A DNA stretch of 64,000 nt from NCBI GenBank assembly GCA_035578905.1, contig JAQJVL010001104.1, positions 124,001-188,000 on the forward strand. The letters are read 5' to 3'. A model generated the notes under the pieces. The model ran no database searches, was not told where the DNA came from, and worked only from the letters and a program-made list of their open reading frames with translations. The position numbers and the translations under genes were made by a program. Shown here in pieces: positions 46,736-58,340 of the stretch; the first letter of the stretch is position 1; the number at the start of each line of letters is the position of its first letter. This DNA is from Stictocephala bisonia (Eukaryota > Arthropoda > Insecta > Hemiptera > Membracidae).

Positions 46736-48987
46736 TATATACACATTTCATAAGGATTACAAGGTGATCAAGTAGTCAATTTTACGACCTCTAAAGCCAA
46801 GAAAACGTATTTTAAGGAAATTGATAAGAACTTCTTTTAAGTTACAATTCTAAACTTTATAAAACGTATAGAAAACATTTCTGTCAACTACGTAATAATA
46901 TATAAATACGCTTCACGAACGGGTTTTAGTAATAACAGTTTTACAAATAACTCTTTTGTTGTAGAAGTACTCTTTGTTCCAAGTAGACTAATAATTATTA
47001 AAACTTATAATATAATTTTATAATGCATATTATGTCACAACGTATAATCAAACTAGGAAAACAATGGTGAGATTGAACTTTTCATAGACCTCTTAGTAAA
47101 CAACCTTCAATCTCGGGTACGCATAATATCTGCACCGACAATTCAATTGTGATTGTGGACTGAGTTGATTAAAGTAGTAATCAAAACGAATTGTAAGTAA
47201 TACAAAACTTAATTACACATAACTCCCTGAGTTTTGATGTCAGACTATAGCATTCTTCTCAAATAATTATTCAAAGATTCGTTGAAAGTTCTGTTATTTA
47301 TTTTACATTGTTACTAGATGTCTCTAATTGAGCGAACCTGATAAAGTTACCTAAATCTAAATGTGATAACAATGGTCGAGATTAAAGCTGTATTTAAGCA
47401 AATGTTTTCTTTGGTTACAATCTTCGACTTGTCACAATCCTTTAGTGAAGTCTGTCATGCATGTGTATGGCATAATAAATAAACCTTACTATTTGTGTCT
47501 TTAAATAATTCATATTAACCCAAGGCTTTGTTTATAGGGCACTCTGATACCTGGAACAAAGGAATGAACTAAACGAATACTGACAAAATTAGCATGGCTT
47601 CTTGATGAGTGCTTAAAGATGCCGCTGTTATTACGCTTCAACACTAGATCAAAAAGCATAATCATTATTTGCATACACGCAGAAAGCCCAAAACATTAAG
47701 AGAAACAACAATAAATTAATTCTCCTTCCAATTAATGTATTCATTCTTGCCAAAAAAATAACTGTAAATAATTGTATGTGTTAAAAATTACAGTAATATC
47801 GGCTAAAAATTAAAAATAAAATATCATTCTCAAAAATACAAAGCTATGAGGATAACCTTATGTGGTAATGAGGACGGCTGATGCAAGTCCGGACTCGCGT
47901 CACGTCGGGCCTGGTGGCGAGAGGATACAACAGATAAACACTGAACACTAATTATTTTCACTGATGAAGGTAAATTATATTCGTCCACAATTCAAGAACA
48001 GACATTATTGTCTAAGAATAAAACTTAACTAGTAGCATTTAATTGCTAATAGTAAGTATGGAATATTTACAAATAAAATAAGTTTATTGGACGTAATGAG
48101 AATTTTAAATGAAAATAGGCTTCTTAAATATAAAAATTACGTATCGTTTTACACGAAATTGAGATATGGTCATTATAATATATTAAAGGAGTAGGGAATG
48201 CTAATTCAAAACTAAAACACAAATATTATAGTTTAAAATTACTGCACCACTATTTTGGAAATAGCAGGTTACAAAAAAAGTATTTCATGTCGTATAAAAT
48301 CATAGTGTACCTCCAAGATTCTAGAAATAAACAGGCATACTGTGCTGTATTTTCAATTGAATTCATATAATTTAAAATATACTAATGTCCGTCTTTGTGC
48401 AGTAAGCTCATTTCAGTAAATTCTCAACTGAAATCAGGGTATAAGTACATTTGAAGATCTCGTTTGCAAATTGTATTACCCATGCAAAATAATATTCTAG
48501 ATGAAAACAGGCAACTAGACAGTTTAGCTAAACTGTTTAAATTATTCTTGTAATTTTCTTTACAAGAATTACTCATTTATTAGACCCCAAGTGCATAGAG
48601 CTTGTTTTTCGAGTGTCTTTAGTAGAAAGTGTTCTAGTTTTCATAGTGCAATATTTTATTGAATTTGGGGGAATAGTGAATTTTGGATTTGTATTTAAAT
48701 AGTCAAATACTCATATATACACTCTTCTTTGAATAATTAGTGGATATCGATATAACATTTTTATAAAATGAAAACATAACCTAAGATATTGTTCAATTTT
48801 AAGAAAGAAAATACACATCTGAATATTCTTGTAATAATATTAGTAAAACTGTTATAATTCTGTGTGAATTCAATATTCCTTATCACTAAAAAATAGGGAA
48901 TAATACACAAGCTCTAAGCGTCAGTTTTTATGATTGATTCTGTCGACTGTTTGTTGTTCCTCTTTTTATTACACTTCTGTTCTTCAG
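46736..48987. other. Intergenic or intron of an unidentified gene
   Basis: AT-rich, with a short GC-richer CpG-containing stretch at 47,870-47,930. Its status as a promoter or exon cannot be judged. Confidence 0.4.
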
Positions 48988-49112
48988 ATCAGTACGTGAG
49001 CAGCAATGAACCTGACCAGAGCAAGAAGTCAACACTCAACAGCCGTAAAATTGCAATTGGAGTTGATGACCTTCCCCTTCTGCCCCTCTTGTACAATTAT
49101 GAGAAGTCGTAG
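48988..49112 (+). CDS. Possible terminal exon of an unidentified gene
   Basis: A pyrimidine-rich tract ends CTTCAG at 48,982-48,987. It is followed by an open frame reading QYVSSNEPDQSKKSTLNSRK, then IAIGVDDLPLLPLLYNYEKS, then a stop at 49,110-49,112. Base composition is less AT-rich than the flanks, and about 1.1 kb of T-rich, 3'UTR-like DNA with AATAAA at 50,221 follows. The exon would be entered with one base of a split codon. I do not recognise the protein. Upstream exons were not found, so this is a tentative call; chance is possible. Confidence 0.35.
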
Positions 49113-50690
49113 TAGGGGAAGCGACAAAGCAGGTGGTCAACCTGTGTTGATTGCACTGTGAACCGGGAGAATCTGTGTTTTCGGAATTAACTAAAACAAA
49201 GTATGTATCAATATATTATTGCTATTGTTTCTGTAAGAAGTTGTACTGTGTTTGTAAAAGAAATTATTTTATATCAGTTTTACAATAGTTAATTGCTTAA
49301 TTTTTTAAGTCACTGCCTTTTTATTGCAGTATTTTTTAAAACATTTTTGCTGTTAACAGTTTTGCTATTTTTCTATTTCTGTCATGTTTACTGTAGATGT
49401 TATTGAGGAAAAACTATTCATTAGTAAAAAAGTGTTATGTAGTTGTATAACTTTCAGTTCACTTAGACAAAGCAAACTTACATTGAAAATATTAAAAAAA
49501 AAAACAATTGAATAACTTTAGTACTGCACTGCAATCTTGTATATTTTATGAGAACATCCAGTTATTCAGTCAGTTGTGATTATAATTCTGTTAAATGTTA
49601 AAAAACTTATTTGTGTAGTTTTTGTTTTCTAAATTTTTTTCTATAACGCAATGTTACATTGTTATAGACTGCATAGTATGTGTACATATTTTCATATTAC
49701 GGTATTTTTAATTTAATTATCTTTGTGACAGATTTTTTTATATATTTGTATACATGTCAATAGTTTTCAAAAAGGATAAAAAACAACTATAATGCAATTA
49801 ATTTATTCCGACAGTAAGAACTGTCAATTATTTAGTTAGTTTTTGTTTATTTATATACATAAAATTATTTTACTATAGTATATTTAATTATAGAATGACA
49901 ATATTTTAATAGATTTTTAGTATAAGTATTTTGTCACAAACAATAATTTTGCAAGTTAAATTACTGTGGCATAATACAAAACAATTTTTATTGATATAAA
50001 TACTTGCACACAAAACAGAGTCTGAGAAACATTACACAAAGTAGGTGCTAACAGTGTTGTCGTTGGCTTCAGTATATAACCTTAGTAAACATTTTCAGCA
50101 ATATGTATTTTAGTTTGGTTTTTTTAATACTTATTTTTATTATATATATGTCTGCTGATTTTCTGTATTTTTGTTTCAATAGTCCTTTATTAATGGTCAC
50201 TAACGACCTAACCAAGCCTAAATAAAATTATGCTCACCAACACAGCAACAAGAAGTTTTCTGTGGAAGCAAATAGGTTCTATCTGTTTGATTACTGTAAT
50301 ATTTATTTTCTTCCTTCCTCTTAACTTATGTGTGTGCGCCTTTTAATATTCAACAGGTCTTGTTTAAATGAAGAAAGAGCTAATTTATGTTTATTTTTGC
50401 CATTTTGTTATTTACAACATGAAGAGAGAAATACCAAGTCAAATTAAATTTCGAGAGAAACAAAAATATCAATCGTATAATTCTGTAATATACTAAAAAT
50501 GATTTTGAATTGAATATAACATCATTTAAAAAGGCATTTTGAGTACAACATTGTCAATTAAAAATAATAAAAACATGTTTTGCAAAGTAAGATTTTTTTT
50601 CTGGAGAGCTTTGAATTTACTTATTATATTATTTAATTTTATTTAATAATTAAATTATTCACCTAGGTTTTATACTGAGATATTTTTCAG
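49113..50690. other. Possible 3'UTR and intergenic or 5'UTR-intron sequence
   Basis: T-rich, no ORFs of note. AATAAA at 50,221-50,226 could be a polyadenylation signal for the upstream exon. The chitinase-like start codon directly follows TTTTTCAG, so the 3' part may be an intron in that gene's 5'UTR. Confidence 0.4.
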
Positions 50691-50745
50691 ATGAGGATTG
50701 CACTGCTGCATGTGCTAATTTTATTCCATTTCAATTATGCTGCAG
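50691..50745 (+). CDS. Chitinase-like protein (GH18), exon 1: signal peptide
   Basis: Encodes MRIALLHVLILFHFNYAA plus the first base of the next codon, a compact hydrophobic signal peptide for secretion. The ATG follows an acceptor-like TTTTTCAG directly, implying a spliced 5'UTR; the donor is GTAAGA. Phase (one leftover base) agrees with the next exon at 52,528. The distance of 1.8 kb to that exon is normal for this locus. Confidence 0.7.
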
Positions 50746-52527
50746 GTAAGAAATGTCTAAGCAATATATTTCTGATTGAATACCAACATTTATTTTCGTA
50801 AGAATCTTCATTTCACATGTTTACCATTTTATAAATAAGTTTACAGTAAAAAATAAGTTTGCACATTTGAAAACTTATTTATTTTGTTTTAAGGTTTATG
50901 ATTTTTAAGTCGAACTTCCCATTATTTTTAAAACATTCATATGTTTAGTTATTCCATTTCTTGTTACTGCAGCTCTATTAACATTATTTATGTTCTGGAT
51001 TCCTCTGGAGTCTCTGAACTCGAACCCATTAGCAACATTGACTCACCAGTCAAGAGTCCTTGAGTAATATACTATCTCAGGAAGATGCCATAGACATTCC
51101 AAGGTCAACAAGTTTTTGCTGACCTTCCCTGTCAAGGTCATTGACAGGTATTATGACTGACCATTGTTTTCATTAATCAATAACACAGCAATTAATAGAT
51201 TTAAATGTTTACAATGATCAGCATTGTACAATTCCCCATGTTTTACTTTATCATTGTTTTGCTAATAAATGATTGAATAAATCAATATTAGAGTTATCTT
51301 ATTTCTTCATGATCAAGAAGCAGGGTGGTTCTAGAAAGAAACAAGTGTCAGTTACACTAATATCTTCTTGAAAGCACAGTTGATGCAGTTAGCTGTGGCA
51401 TAAACTGTTTAAAAATATTTTCTCAAATGTTTCCTTTTGTTTTGTTCTTGTGTTTATGAAATCAATTTAAGTAATATTTTAGGATTAGTCAGGGCCGTCA
51501 TGTGGTTTATAAGTGCCCAAAGCAAGGCTTTAATCGTCTCCCCCCCACCATTAAAACTCGTAATTTATTTTCATTCCAGTGATGATTCAGGGGCTCTTTT
51601 TAAAACCTGGCTCTTTAAAGCCACTCCACTATCCACCACTTGTGGACCAGCTGTGTTCCGAACTGAAAACCTCAGCAGCTATTTTAAATAATAGCATCAC
51701 AGAGACCACATACCCTTTGCTACTTTTTTTTACATACATATACTAAGATTTGATGAATTTATACACAGCCTTTGATTTTTCAATCTTTGTTCTTGTTTTT
51801 GGTACCATATTTTGTTGACAATATACAAAATTCAATCATTCTCTTGGCTTTTACATGAACCAATGTCAGAAATTCTCTAAAGTCTAAATTTATTTCAGAG
51901 TCATTTTACTGATAGAATAGCGAGAAAGTTCAGCCTATTCTGTGCCATTATAAAGTGCAACTAAATTTTATAAGCTTCAGCATAAAAGAGACCTTTTACC
52001 ACGTACTACAGGTATAACACATCCATTGTATAGCACAAAAACTAACGCAGTTGTCTATGTGCGTATAAATACTAAAAAGGCATAATAAATATGGATATTT
52101 TACCTATGTTCCCCACATCCCCGTAACAGCCTTGGCATTAGTAAATGATTTATTATGATGCTGAAATCAATCATTTGGTATACAAACATATTTAAGGAAA
52201 ATAATATACTAAAAGCATACTGCATCATACTTACAACTTTAAGATTTTTAATTACATATTTTTAAAACCACAGCATACAAACACAATTTCAGTTTGAAAA
52301 TATACATTTTCTAAGAGTTTTAGAGTACATTTCCCAAAATCCAGATAAAATATAATATGAAGTAAACAGTTTTGATTTGTATGAGCATCTGCTTCATATG
52401 AACATAATCTTAGATAAATTTACAGAAGAACCTACTATACATAAAAAAAAAAAACTACTACATAATAGCTTGTAACTGAATGATGGTTTGTCATTGATAC
52501 ACATATTAAGAAAATTGTATATTTTAG
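50746..52527. other. Intron of the chitinase-like gene
   Basis: No exon or complete transposon recognised. An ORF at 51,437-51,691 has no domain and no splice context. Confidence 0.5.
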
Positions 52528-52719
52528 AGCTTTCTAATCATAATGAAAAGAAGATAGTCTGTTTCTATACTGGACAAAATATTGGAAGATCTGGAGCAAG
52601 AATGTTTACGCCGAGAGATATTGATCCCATGCTATGTACTCATCTGGTGTATGCTTATGCAGGACTTGGTAGTGAAGACAAGATCATACCGCGTGATTTA
52701 TATTTGGATAAAGAAAAAG
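52528..52719 (+). CDS. Chitinase-like protein (GH18), exon 2
   Basis: Encodes the first strand and loop of the GH18 barrel: KKIVCFYTGQN, then FTPRDIDPMLCTHLVYAYAG. This matches the family's N-terminal pattern C-(Y/F)-(Y/F)-T...F-x-P-x-D-I-D-P-x-L-C-T-H-(I/L)-x-Y-A, including the two Cys that normally form a disulfide. It continues DKIIPRDLYLDKEK. Acceptor is ATTTTAG at 52,521-52,527 and donor GTATAT. Entered with two bases and left with one. Confidence 0.9.
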
Positions 52720-53553
52720 GTATATAGTTGTTTGTATAAAATATTAAGGTTATTAGAAATAAAAGTACTGTACTCATAATTTGTTCCATGTCCTTCATAA
52801 TAATTAAAGTAAAGAAAAACAAGACGTTTTAAAAGGCTCAACTACTTTTTTATCAATTCCTATTAATTTGTTTTTACACACCATTCCACTGAAGTGGTTT
52901 GGTACAGTAAGTTTTCTCTTTATGATAGAGTAAATAAGAATGGAGGATGTGCCTAAATGCCCCATATTGTTACAACAGGGAAAAGAGAAAATTTATTGCT
53001 GTTGTTCCTCCAGGTAATTATTTTGACGATGGTAATGTCACCAGTAACCTTTCAACCAAACGGTGTCAGGGACCAGACAAATATGAGTGGTATTGCACCA
53101 GAAGTTGTCAGGCCTATCACTGTCTTTATACATATCTTTGAAAAATGTAAAGAATAGCACTGTTACTGTTAAGTATTCTCTATTCTTACTGCTCTACACA
53201 TGAATTCATATTTTTCTTACTAAAAAATATGTTTTAAAGTCACAATATCTTACAATAATTTAAAATATTGCATGAGTAAATATTAAAAACCTTCTAGTCA
53301 TATGGTTTAAATGTTAATGTCAAACATTAAGCTCAAATGAAACAGTAAAAATATAGAAAAACAGTAATCAGTTCTAAAATTTTGAAGTATCAACCATTCT
53401 TATTAGGATTTTGATAGAAATTTTGGTCAGCTGGAAATATACAATTTTTAAATACAGTATAAGTTTACATAATGCAACTTGTTATTCAGAATATTTATAT
53501 TTTGTAAAATAATTAAAATTTTTTTGTCATTATCTGATTCTTTATTGATTTTA
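52720..53553. other. Intron of the chitinase-like gene, proximal part
   Basis: Short overlapping ORFs at 52,947-53,157 lack a GH18 match and conflict with the phase needed between exons 2 and 3. No other feature. Confidence 0.45.
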
Positions 53554-53954
53554 CAGGAAACCCTTGATTTAACAGACTCTGATTGAACGGACTTTGGATT
53601 TCTCGGACAGCTTACTATACACTGTACCCCGCACTACAGGAAGTTCTAAACAAAAATTAATTTATAAAACGTGTAGTTTATCTAAGGCAACATTAAATAT
53701 TCCTTATATAGTTATTATAATTCAGTATATCCTAAAACCGTTTATTCTTATTGATTAATCAATTTTTATAATAATATATTTGTATATTTTATTGATTGTT
53801 GAGTTAACAATGATCTTTCAGCATCATAGGTAGTTTTGAGTAAGGGGTAGCAATCTCATAACAGCTTGGAGTGAATTCACCCTAACTTAACGGACAATCA
53901 GCTTTAATGGACTAAAGCCCACCCCATTTAGTCCGTTAAATCGATAGTTTACTG
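53554..53954. mobile_element. Tigger/pogo-like MITE
   Basis: 401 bp with ends CAGGAAACCCTTGATTTAAC and, as reverse complement on the right, CAGTAAACTATCGATTTAAC, each bordered by TA. CAGT-start TIRs with TTTAACGGACT-type subterminal sequence and a TA duplication are typical of pogo/Tigger elements (Tc1-mariner superfamily). No transposase. It lies in the intron between GH18 exons 2 and 3. Confidence 0.8.
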
Positions 53955-54148
53955 TACTTATGAGGAATTATATACTGCACACACGAATCATGAAAGTGTG
54001 ACTAAAACTGATACTGGCTGATGGTGGCCCACCTACCGGGACATGTGTGACAGACAATAGTCCACATTTCCCGACTTACCCAACTGAAATATAATATAAC
54101 TGATAGTATTATTTGAACAGATTCTTAAATTATAAATTGAAAGTTATA
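53955..54148. other. Intron spacer between two MITEs
   Basis: Short unassigned intron sequence. Confidence 0.4.
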
Positions 54149-54456
54149 ACCACTGACTATAGAAACAAACACCAGTCCAAGGCAATGCACTTGCTGAAGA
54201 CACGTGCCTGTGCTGCTATCTAACGGTTATTTATTTCAAACAAGCTCTCGGATGACTGTTTGGATTATTATTAGTTCAGCTATTAGTCTCTTCAGCGTGT
54301 GCTGGAGAGAGGCAGAGAGAGGGACATAGAGAGAGGAATACCGCTGGCACTACCTATATAAAAAAAAAAAAAAAAAACAACTAATTCCACCAAACAGGAA
54401 AACAGCCTCACAGGACCCATATGAGCGGACAGACTTCTTGTTTCTATAGTCAATGA
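54149..54456. mobile_element. TA-flanked MITE (mariner-like)
   Basis: 308 bp with terminal inverted repeats ACCACTGACTATAGAAACAA and, reversed, TCATTGACTATAGAAACAAG, between TA dinucleotides at 54,147-54,148 and 54,457-54,458. The interior has an AGAGAG tract and an A-run (54,361-54,377). Part of its interior recurs at 44,130-44,200. It sits about 50 bp upstream of the acceptor of GH18 exon 3, so it could influence splicing; that is inference. Confidence 0.75.
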
Positions 54457-54508
54457 TAAAACTATTATTGATAAGTATTGAGTAATGTGTCTAATTTATT
54501 ACTTCCAG

Positions 54509-54759
54509 GTGGATATACACGATTTAACGCTTTAATGTCTTACAACAAAAAATTGAAAACTCTTCTCTCTATTGGGAAAGGTTTATCTAGCAGGTTTTCT
54601 ACTATAGCTGCAAATGAAGAGAGAAGAAATAAATTTGCCAAGAACGCAGTAATGTTCCTCAGAGTGAATAGGTTCAGTGGCATTAACTTGAGCTGGCAAT
54701 TCCCAGGATCACGACGTGGCAGTACTGATGATAAAACTAATTATGTCCTTCTTGTACAG
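54509..54759 (+). CDS. Chitinase-like protein (GH18), exon 3: inactive catalytic motif
   Basis: Encodes GGYTRFNALMSYNKKLKTLL, then SIGKGLSSRFSTIA, and the barrel strand carrying the catalytic signature. Active GH18 enzymes have D-G-x-D-x-D-W-E-(Y/F)-P; here 54,673-54,705 reads FSGINLSWQFP, so the three Asp positions are Ser, Asn and Ser and the acid/base Glu is Gln. The usual chitin-contacting G-G-W of motif I is also lost (SIGKGLSS). The frame is intact with no stops and correct phases, so this is likely a functional non-catalytic chitinase-like lectin (as in IDGF-type proteins), not a decayed gene. Confidence 0.92.
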
Positions 54760-56876
54760 GTATTGTCGTTATCATATACCTATTTAAAATAAAATTAAGG
54801 ATGAAGACATGGTATAATGAATTTGGTCCTTAAAAATACTAGAAAATATAGTTCTGAAAGTATAGTAAACTGACAGTATCTTCACACATGTTCTGATATT
54901 GTGTTTAAATTAAGTGTTGAATGATTTAGTGAAGGAATTAACAGAATCTGCTGTCTTAATCTAGTTATTGTTTAACCCTTAAAAGCCATTTTACATAATA
55001 TTATATCCTTACCTACATGACGTAATATCTTGAAGTATTAATGTAGAAATACCTAGACACGTTTGGTGTTGGATTGGACAAACAGTCTAAGGTATGTTAC
55101 ACAAACAGTCTAACTGTGGCAGGTACAAAGCTAAGGATCAGTTAGTTAAAATCCAGCTGGAGCTGGGACTTCTTTTTCGTTCAACTTAATAGTGGCACTT
55201 TTTTGTGGAATAGTAGTTTACAGCCCACCTTAAATAAACAGTATCCCTGGCAATGGGGAGGAGGGAGGTTGGCGGAATCAGTGTTTCTTTTATTGTTACA
55301 TGGAACAACACGTCTTTTGCAAATTTGCACTGATAATATTTTTCTTGTATTTTAGATCTGGATTTTTATTTACTTAGGCTTTACATAATTGGAAAGGTCA
55401 TTAAAGAAAATATAAATAACTCAACATATATAAATGAAGATTAAAAACACTGGATATGTAAAAAAAAAGCATTAACACTTTTTTTAAATTAATATATGAG
55501 GAGTGCATTAAAACTTACCTAAGGAGACAAGTTCACTAACACCTTGCAGTAGAGAATACATAAAGATAATTTACACTACACAAATTTTACAAATTTTCAG
55601 TTTAATCAAAAGACTACTCACCTGATGAAAGTGCCAATGGCACTGAACATTTGTGAAATTTCTGTAATGTAAATTATCTTGTTGTTCTCTACTACAAGGT
55701 ATTAGTGGACTTGTCTCCTCAGGTAAGTTGGCTGATGCCCTATCCCTCCTGAGTTACTAATTCCTGGCCTAGTGCTCTTTAACCTAAACTAAAATTGTTT
55801 TAAATTAAATAAAAAAGCCTTTGGCTAGAAATTAATGTTAGAGGGCTGTATAGAAATGCCTTAACTAAACAAAGATTACAAATATAGCATACTAAATAAA
55901 AGATATAAAAAGTATTAAAAACTACTTATTTTATAAACACAGAAATCATGTTATTAATAGTGAGTCTTCTCCCATTACTTTGCAGCCAAACTAAAAGAGG
56001 ATTAGTTATGGAAGTAAGACCTATAGATGAAACTAAAAATGTATTCAAATCCATTTTGTCGCAAATTAACTATACGCTTGTGAATGCTATCAATCCATAT
56101 TATTATAAGTAGGAGTAGGTGTTACAATTGATAATTTTCTTTTACCTTCTCAAATCTTAGTTTCTGCCTATATGCTGTTTGACCATAACCATTAAAATAC
56201 TGTAGCTAAGTTTCAATAATAAAACTGTATAACAATTTTTTAATATAATGAGATAATAAATAGGCACATATGCCAACATTTATGCAATGAGATGACACAT
56301 TTTTTATGTACGAGTATGTAGAGGTCCTGTTTAGTAATGTATACATGAGACATCCATATATGGATAGCAAGGATATGATCATAGACAATGTATGCAATAA
56401 TAACTACGTCTGAAAAGTGTATGTATGAAATTGCTATTTTCAGGCAGTGTTCTGTGGTTACACTCACTGTATACATATTTGTAATACAAGAAATAAATAA
56501 TTTATTTTGATGTATTGTACAGTTTAATTTAAAAATAAAATAAGGGAGTGTCACTATTATTTTTATGTTGTATTGTAATGCACATTTAGAAGAGTTAAGG
56601 ATATAGTGTAAAAAAAAAAACTCCAAACAGGCTTTGCCTTGGAGATTTCTGCTTTGTTTTTCTCTATTTGTTCTCTGCGTTTTATATTATATGTGAAGGT
56701 CAGACCTGGTTGGTGTATAAATTTAACTGTTTTTGGACTGTTTTTATCAAGGTCTATTTACTTTTGTATTTTATATTTATATGAGAATGTGTATGTCTGT
56801 ACGTATCCTTTTGAGAAAATAAAGCTATTTATTATTAAAAAATAAAAATATTATTAAAATAAAATTTATTTTTCAG
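54760..56876. other. Intron of the chitinase-like gene
   Basis: AT-rich. A short segment at 55,615-55,660 reads CACCTGATGAAAGTGCCAAT, GGCACTGAAC, a small hairpin with hammerhead-like words. Nothing coding recognised. Confidence 0.5.
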
Positions 56877-57001
56877 GCTCTTCGTGAGGAATTTGAAAAA
56901 GAAAGCAATGTAACTGGCAAGCCAGGTCTTTTGTTAACAATGGATGTGCCTCATACTGTCAACGCTATTGACAATGGTTTTGATATACCCAGTCTTATCA
57001 A
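56877..57001 (+). CDS. Chitinase-like protein (GH18), exon 4
   Basis: Encodes ALREEFEKESN, GKPGLLLTMDVPHTVNAIDN and GFDIPSLI plus two bases of a Lys codon, matching the GH18 segment after the catalytic strand (L-R-E-x-F-E...L-L-T-x-x-V-P...I-D-x-G-(Y/F)-D-(I/V)-P-x-L). Acceptor TTTTTCAG, donor GTATGT. The next expected exon (Y-L-D-F-I-N-V-M-T) was not found before the right edge, so the gene continues beyond the window behind an intron of more than 6.9 kb. Confidence 0.92.
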
Positions 57002-58340
57002 GTATGTGATCTTGATATTTCACACAAATCTCTTTGAATGTTTCACTAAACTGTTAACTTTATACTTTACTTTCAAATGTAAGTTACACGGACACACTTG
57101 TGTTGTCAAATACAGTCTTCTATACCATTAAGACCTTATCAATCCCGTAACAGATTGAATAATTATAAAAACTAACAATCCTCAATTGTTCCAAAACTAT
57201 CTGAGAACTTCTTTTTGCTGCGCTCAGGTGTATCGCTCAGGTGCTGCACTCAGGAGATTACATATTACTTGTTACTAATAATTTCACTTAAAGCCTTGGT
57301 AAAAATAATATCACATTATTTTTCAGATAGTCTTTTTTTAGTTGTTAGCTTTAGTTAGGTTGTATTATTGTAACTCAATACACAATAGAGTTACATAGTT
57401 AAGAATAGTTTCTTGAGCTAGAAGGGTAGTTTTGATGTAAGATACATTAACTTTATATTTATACTTAGGGGACACCCCTGCACGCTTCGTGTGCCAACCC
57501 AAACTCTTGCTGCACTCGATACACCTCGACCTTTGGCCTCAGCATGTGACTTTTTACTACTAATAATAGTAGATTAATAATATAACATAAAATCACAATA
57601 TTAAACTTATTTACAGTATCTCACTCACTCTAATTACGTTGCTACCTATTTATTAGTATAAATACCCTATAGTACTCATATTACTAAGTCTATTTTAAAT
57701 GTGTTCGTTTCATTTGTTTTTGTTTAACAGCTGAAGATTAAACTCTTATTGCATCAATAGAATAATGTCAAACATACAAAATAAACATATTTATTTATTT
57801 ATAAAACAGCTGTTCTTTATTAAATCAAATAAAAATAAGTTTATTCCTCCAATTTACATAAAAAAATAAATAATTTACAATGCACTTCTGTTTACAAACG
57901 ATACATTCTAAAATTAACAAATATATTTAACAATGGAGAACAAAATAATGCCCACATAGATAAACATCTGTGCATGGGCATGAGTCTTCATTTTCAAAGG
58001 TTATTCTATTTGAAAAAAAAAATATTAAAAAAATGAGATTAATTGGAATTCGTAAAATTATCAATATACACAAGCAAGGATATGTTGCAATTTAATTAAT
58101 TGGATCCACCCATAAATTTTTGATAATTGTGAATTTGTTGAAGCGAATAATATGAATCTAATAGAAGATACAAAAAATTACGGTTACAGTGTAAAAAAAA
58201 TAGGAAAGAGTCAAAACAAGAAGGTCAGAGAATTAGGAAAAAATAGTAATAAATAAAACACCACAACAGATTTTTTATCAGAACAAATACCTAGGTCTTG
58301 GTTGAGTGGTGGATATAAATGGTAGAGGCCAGGATGTTAG
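57002..58340. other. Intron of the chitinase-like gene
   Basis: AT-rich with a GC-richer patch near 57,470-57,540 (CACGCTTCGTGTGCC and GCACTCGATACACCTCGACC), likely repeat-derived. No exon seen. Confidence 0.45.

Noticed and set aside
48930..48987. Start of a secreted protein at the ATG at 48,930 (hydrophobic N-terminus)
   Set aside because: The hydrophobic run is simply the translated pyrimidine tract of a splice acceptor ending CTTCAG.
51437..51691. 84-codon plus-strand ORF as an alternative GH18 exon
   Set aside because: No similarity to GH18 and no phase-compatible splice sites.
52947..53157. Two overlapping ORFs between GH18 exons 2 and 3 as an extra exon
   Set aside because: Exons 2 and 3 join in phase and collinearly with the family, leaving no room for an insertion here, and the ORFs lack GH18 similarity.
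56240..56626. 128-codon minus-strand ORF
   Set aside because: Composition is AT-driven and hydrophobic without any recognised motif; it lies in the GH18 intron.
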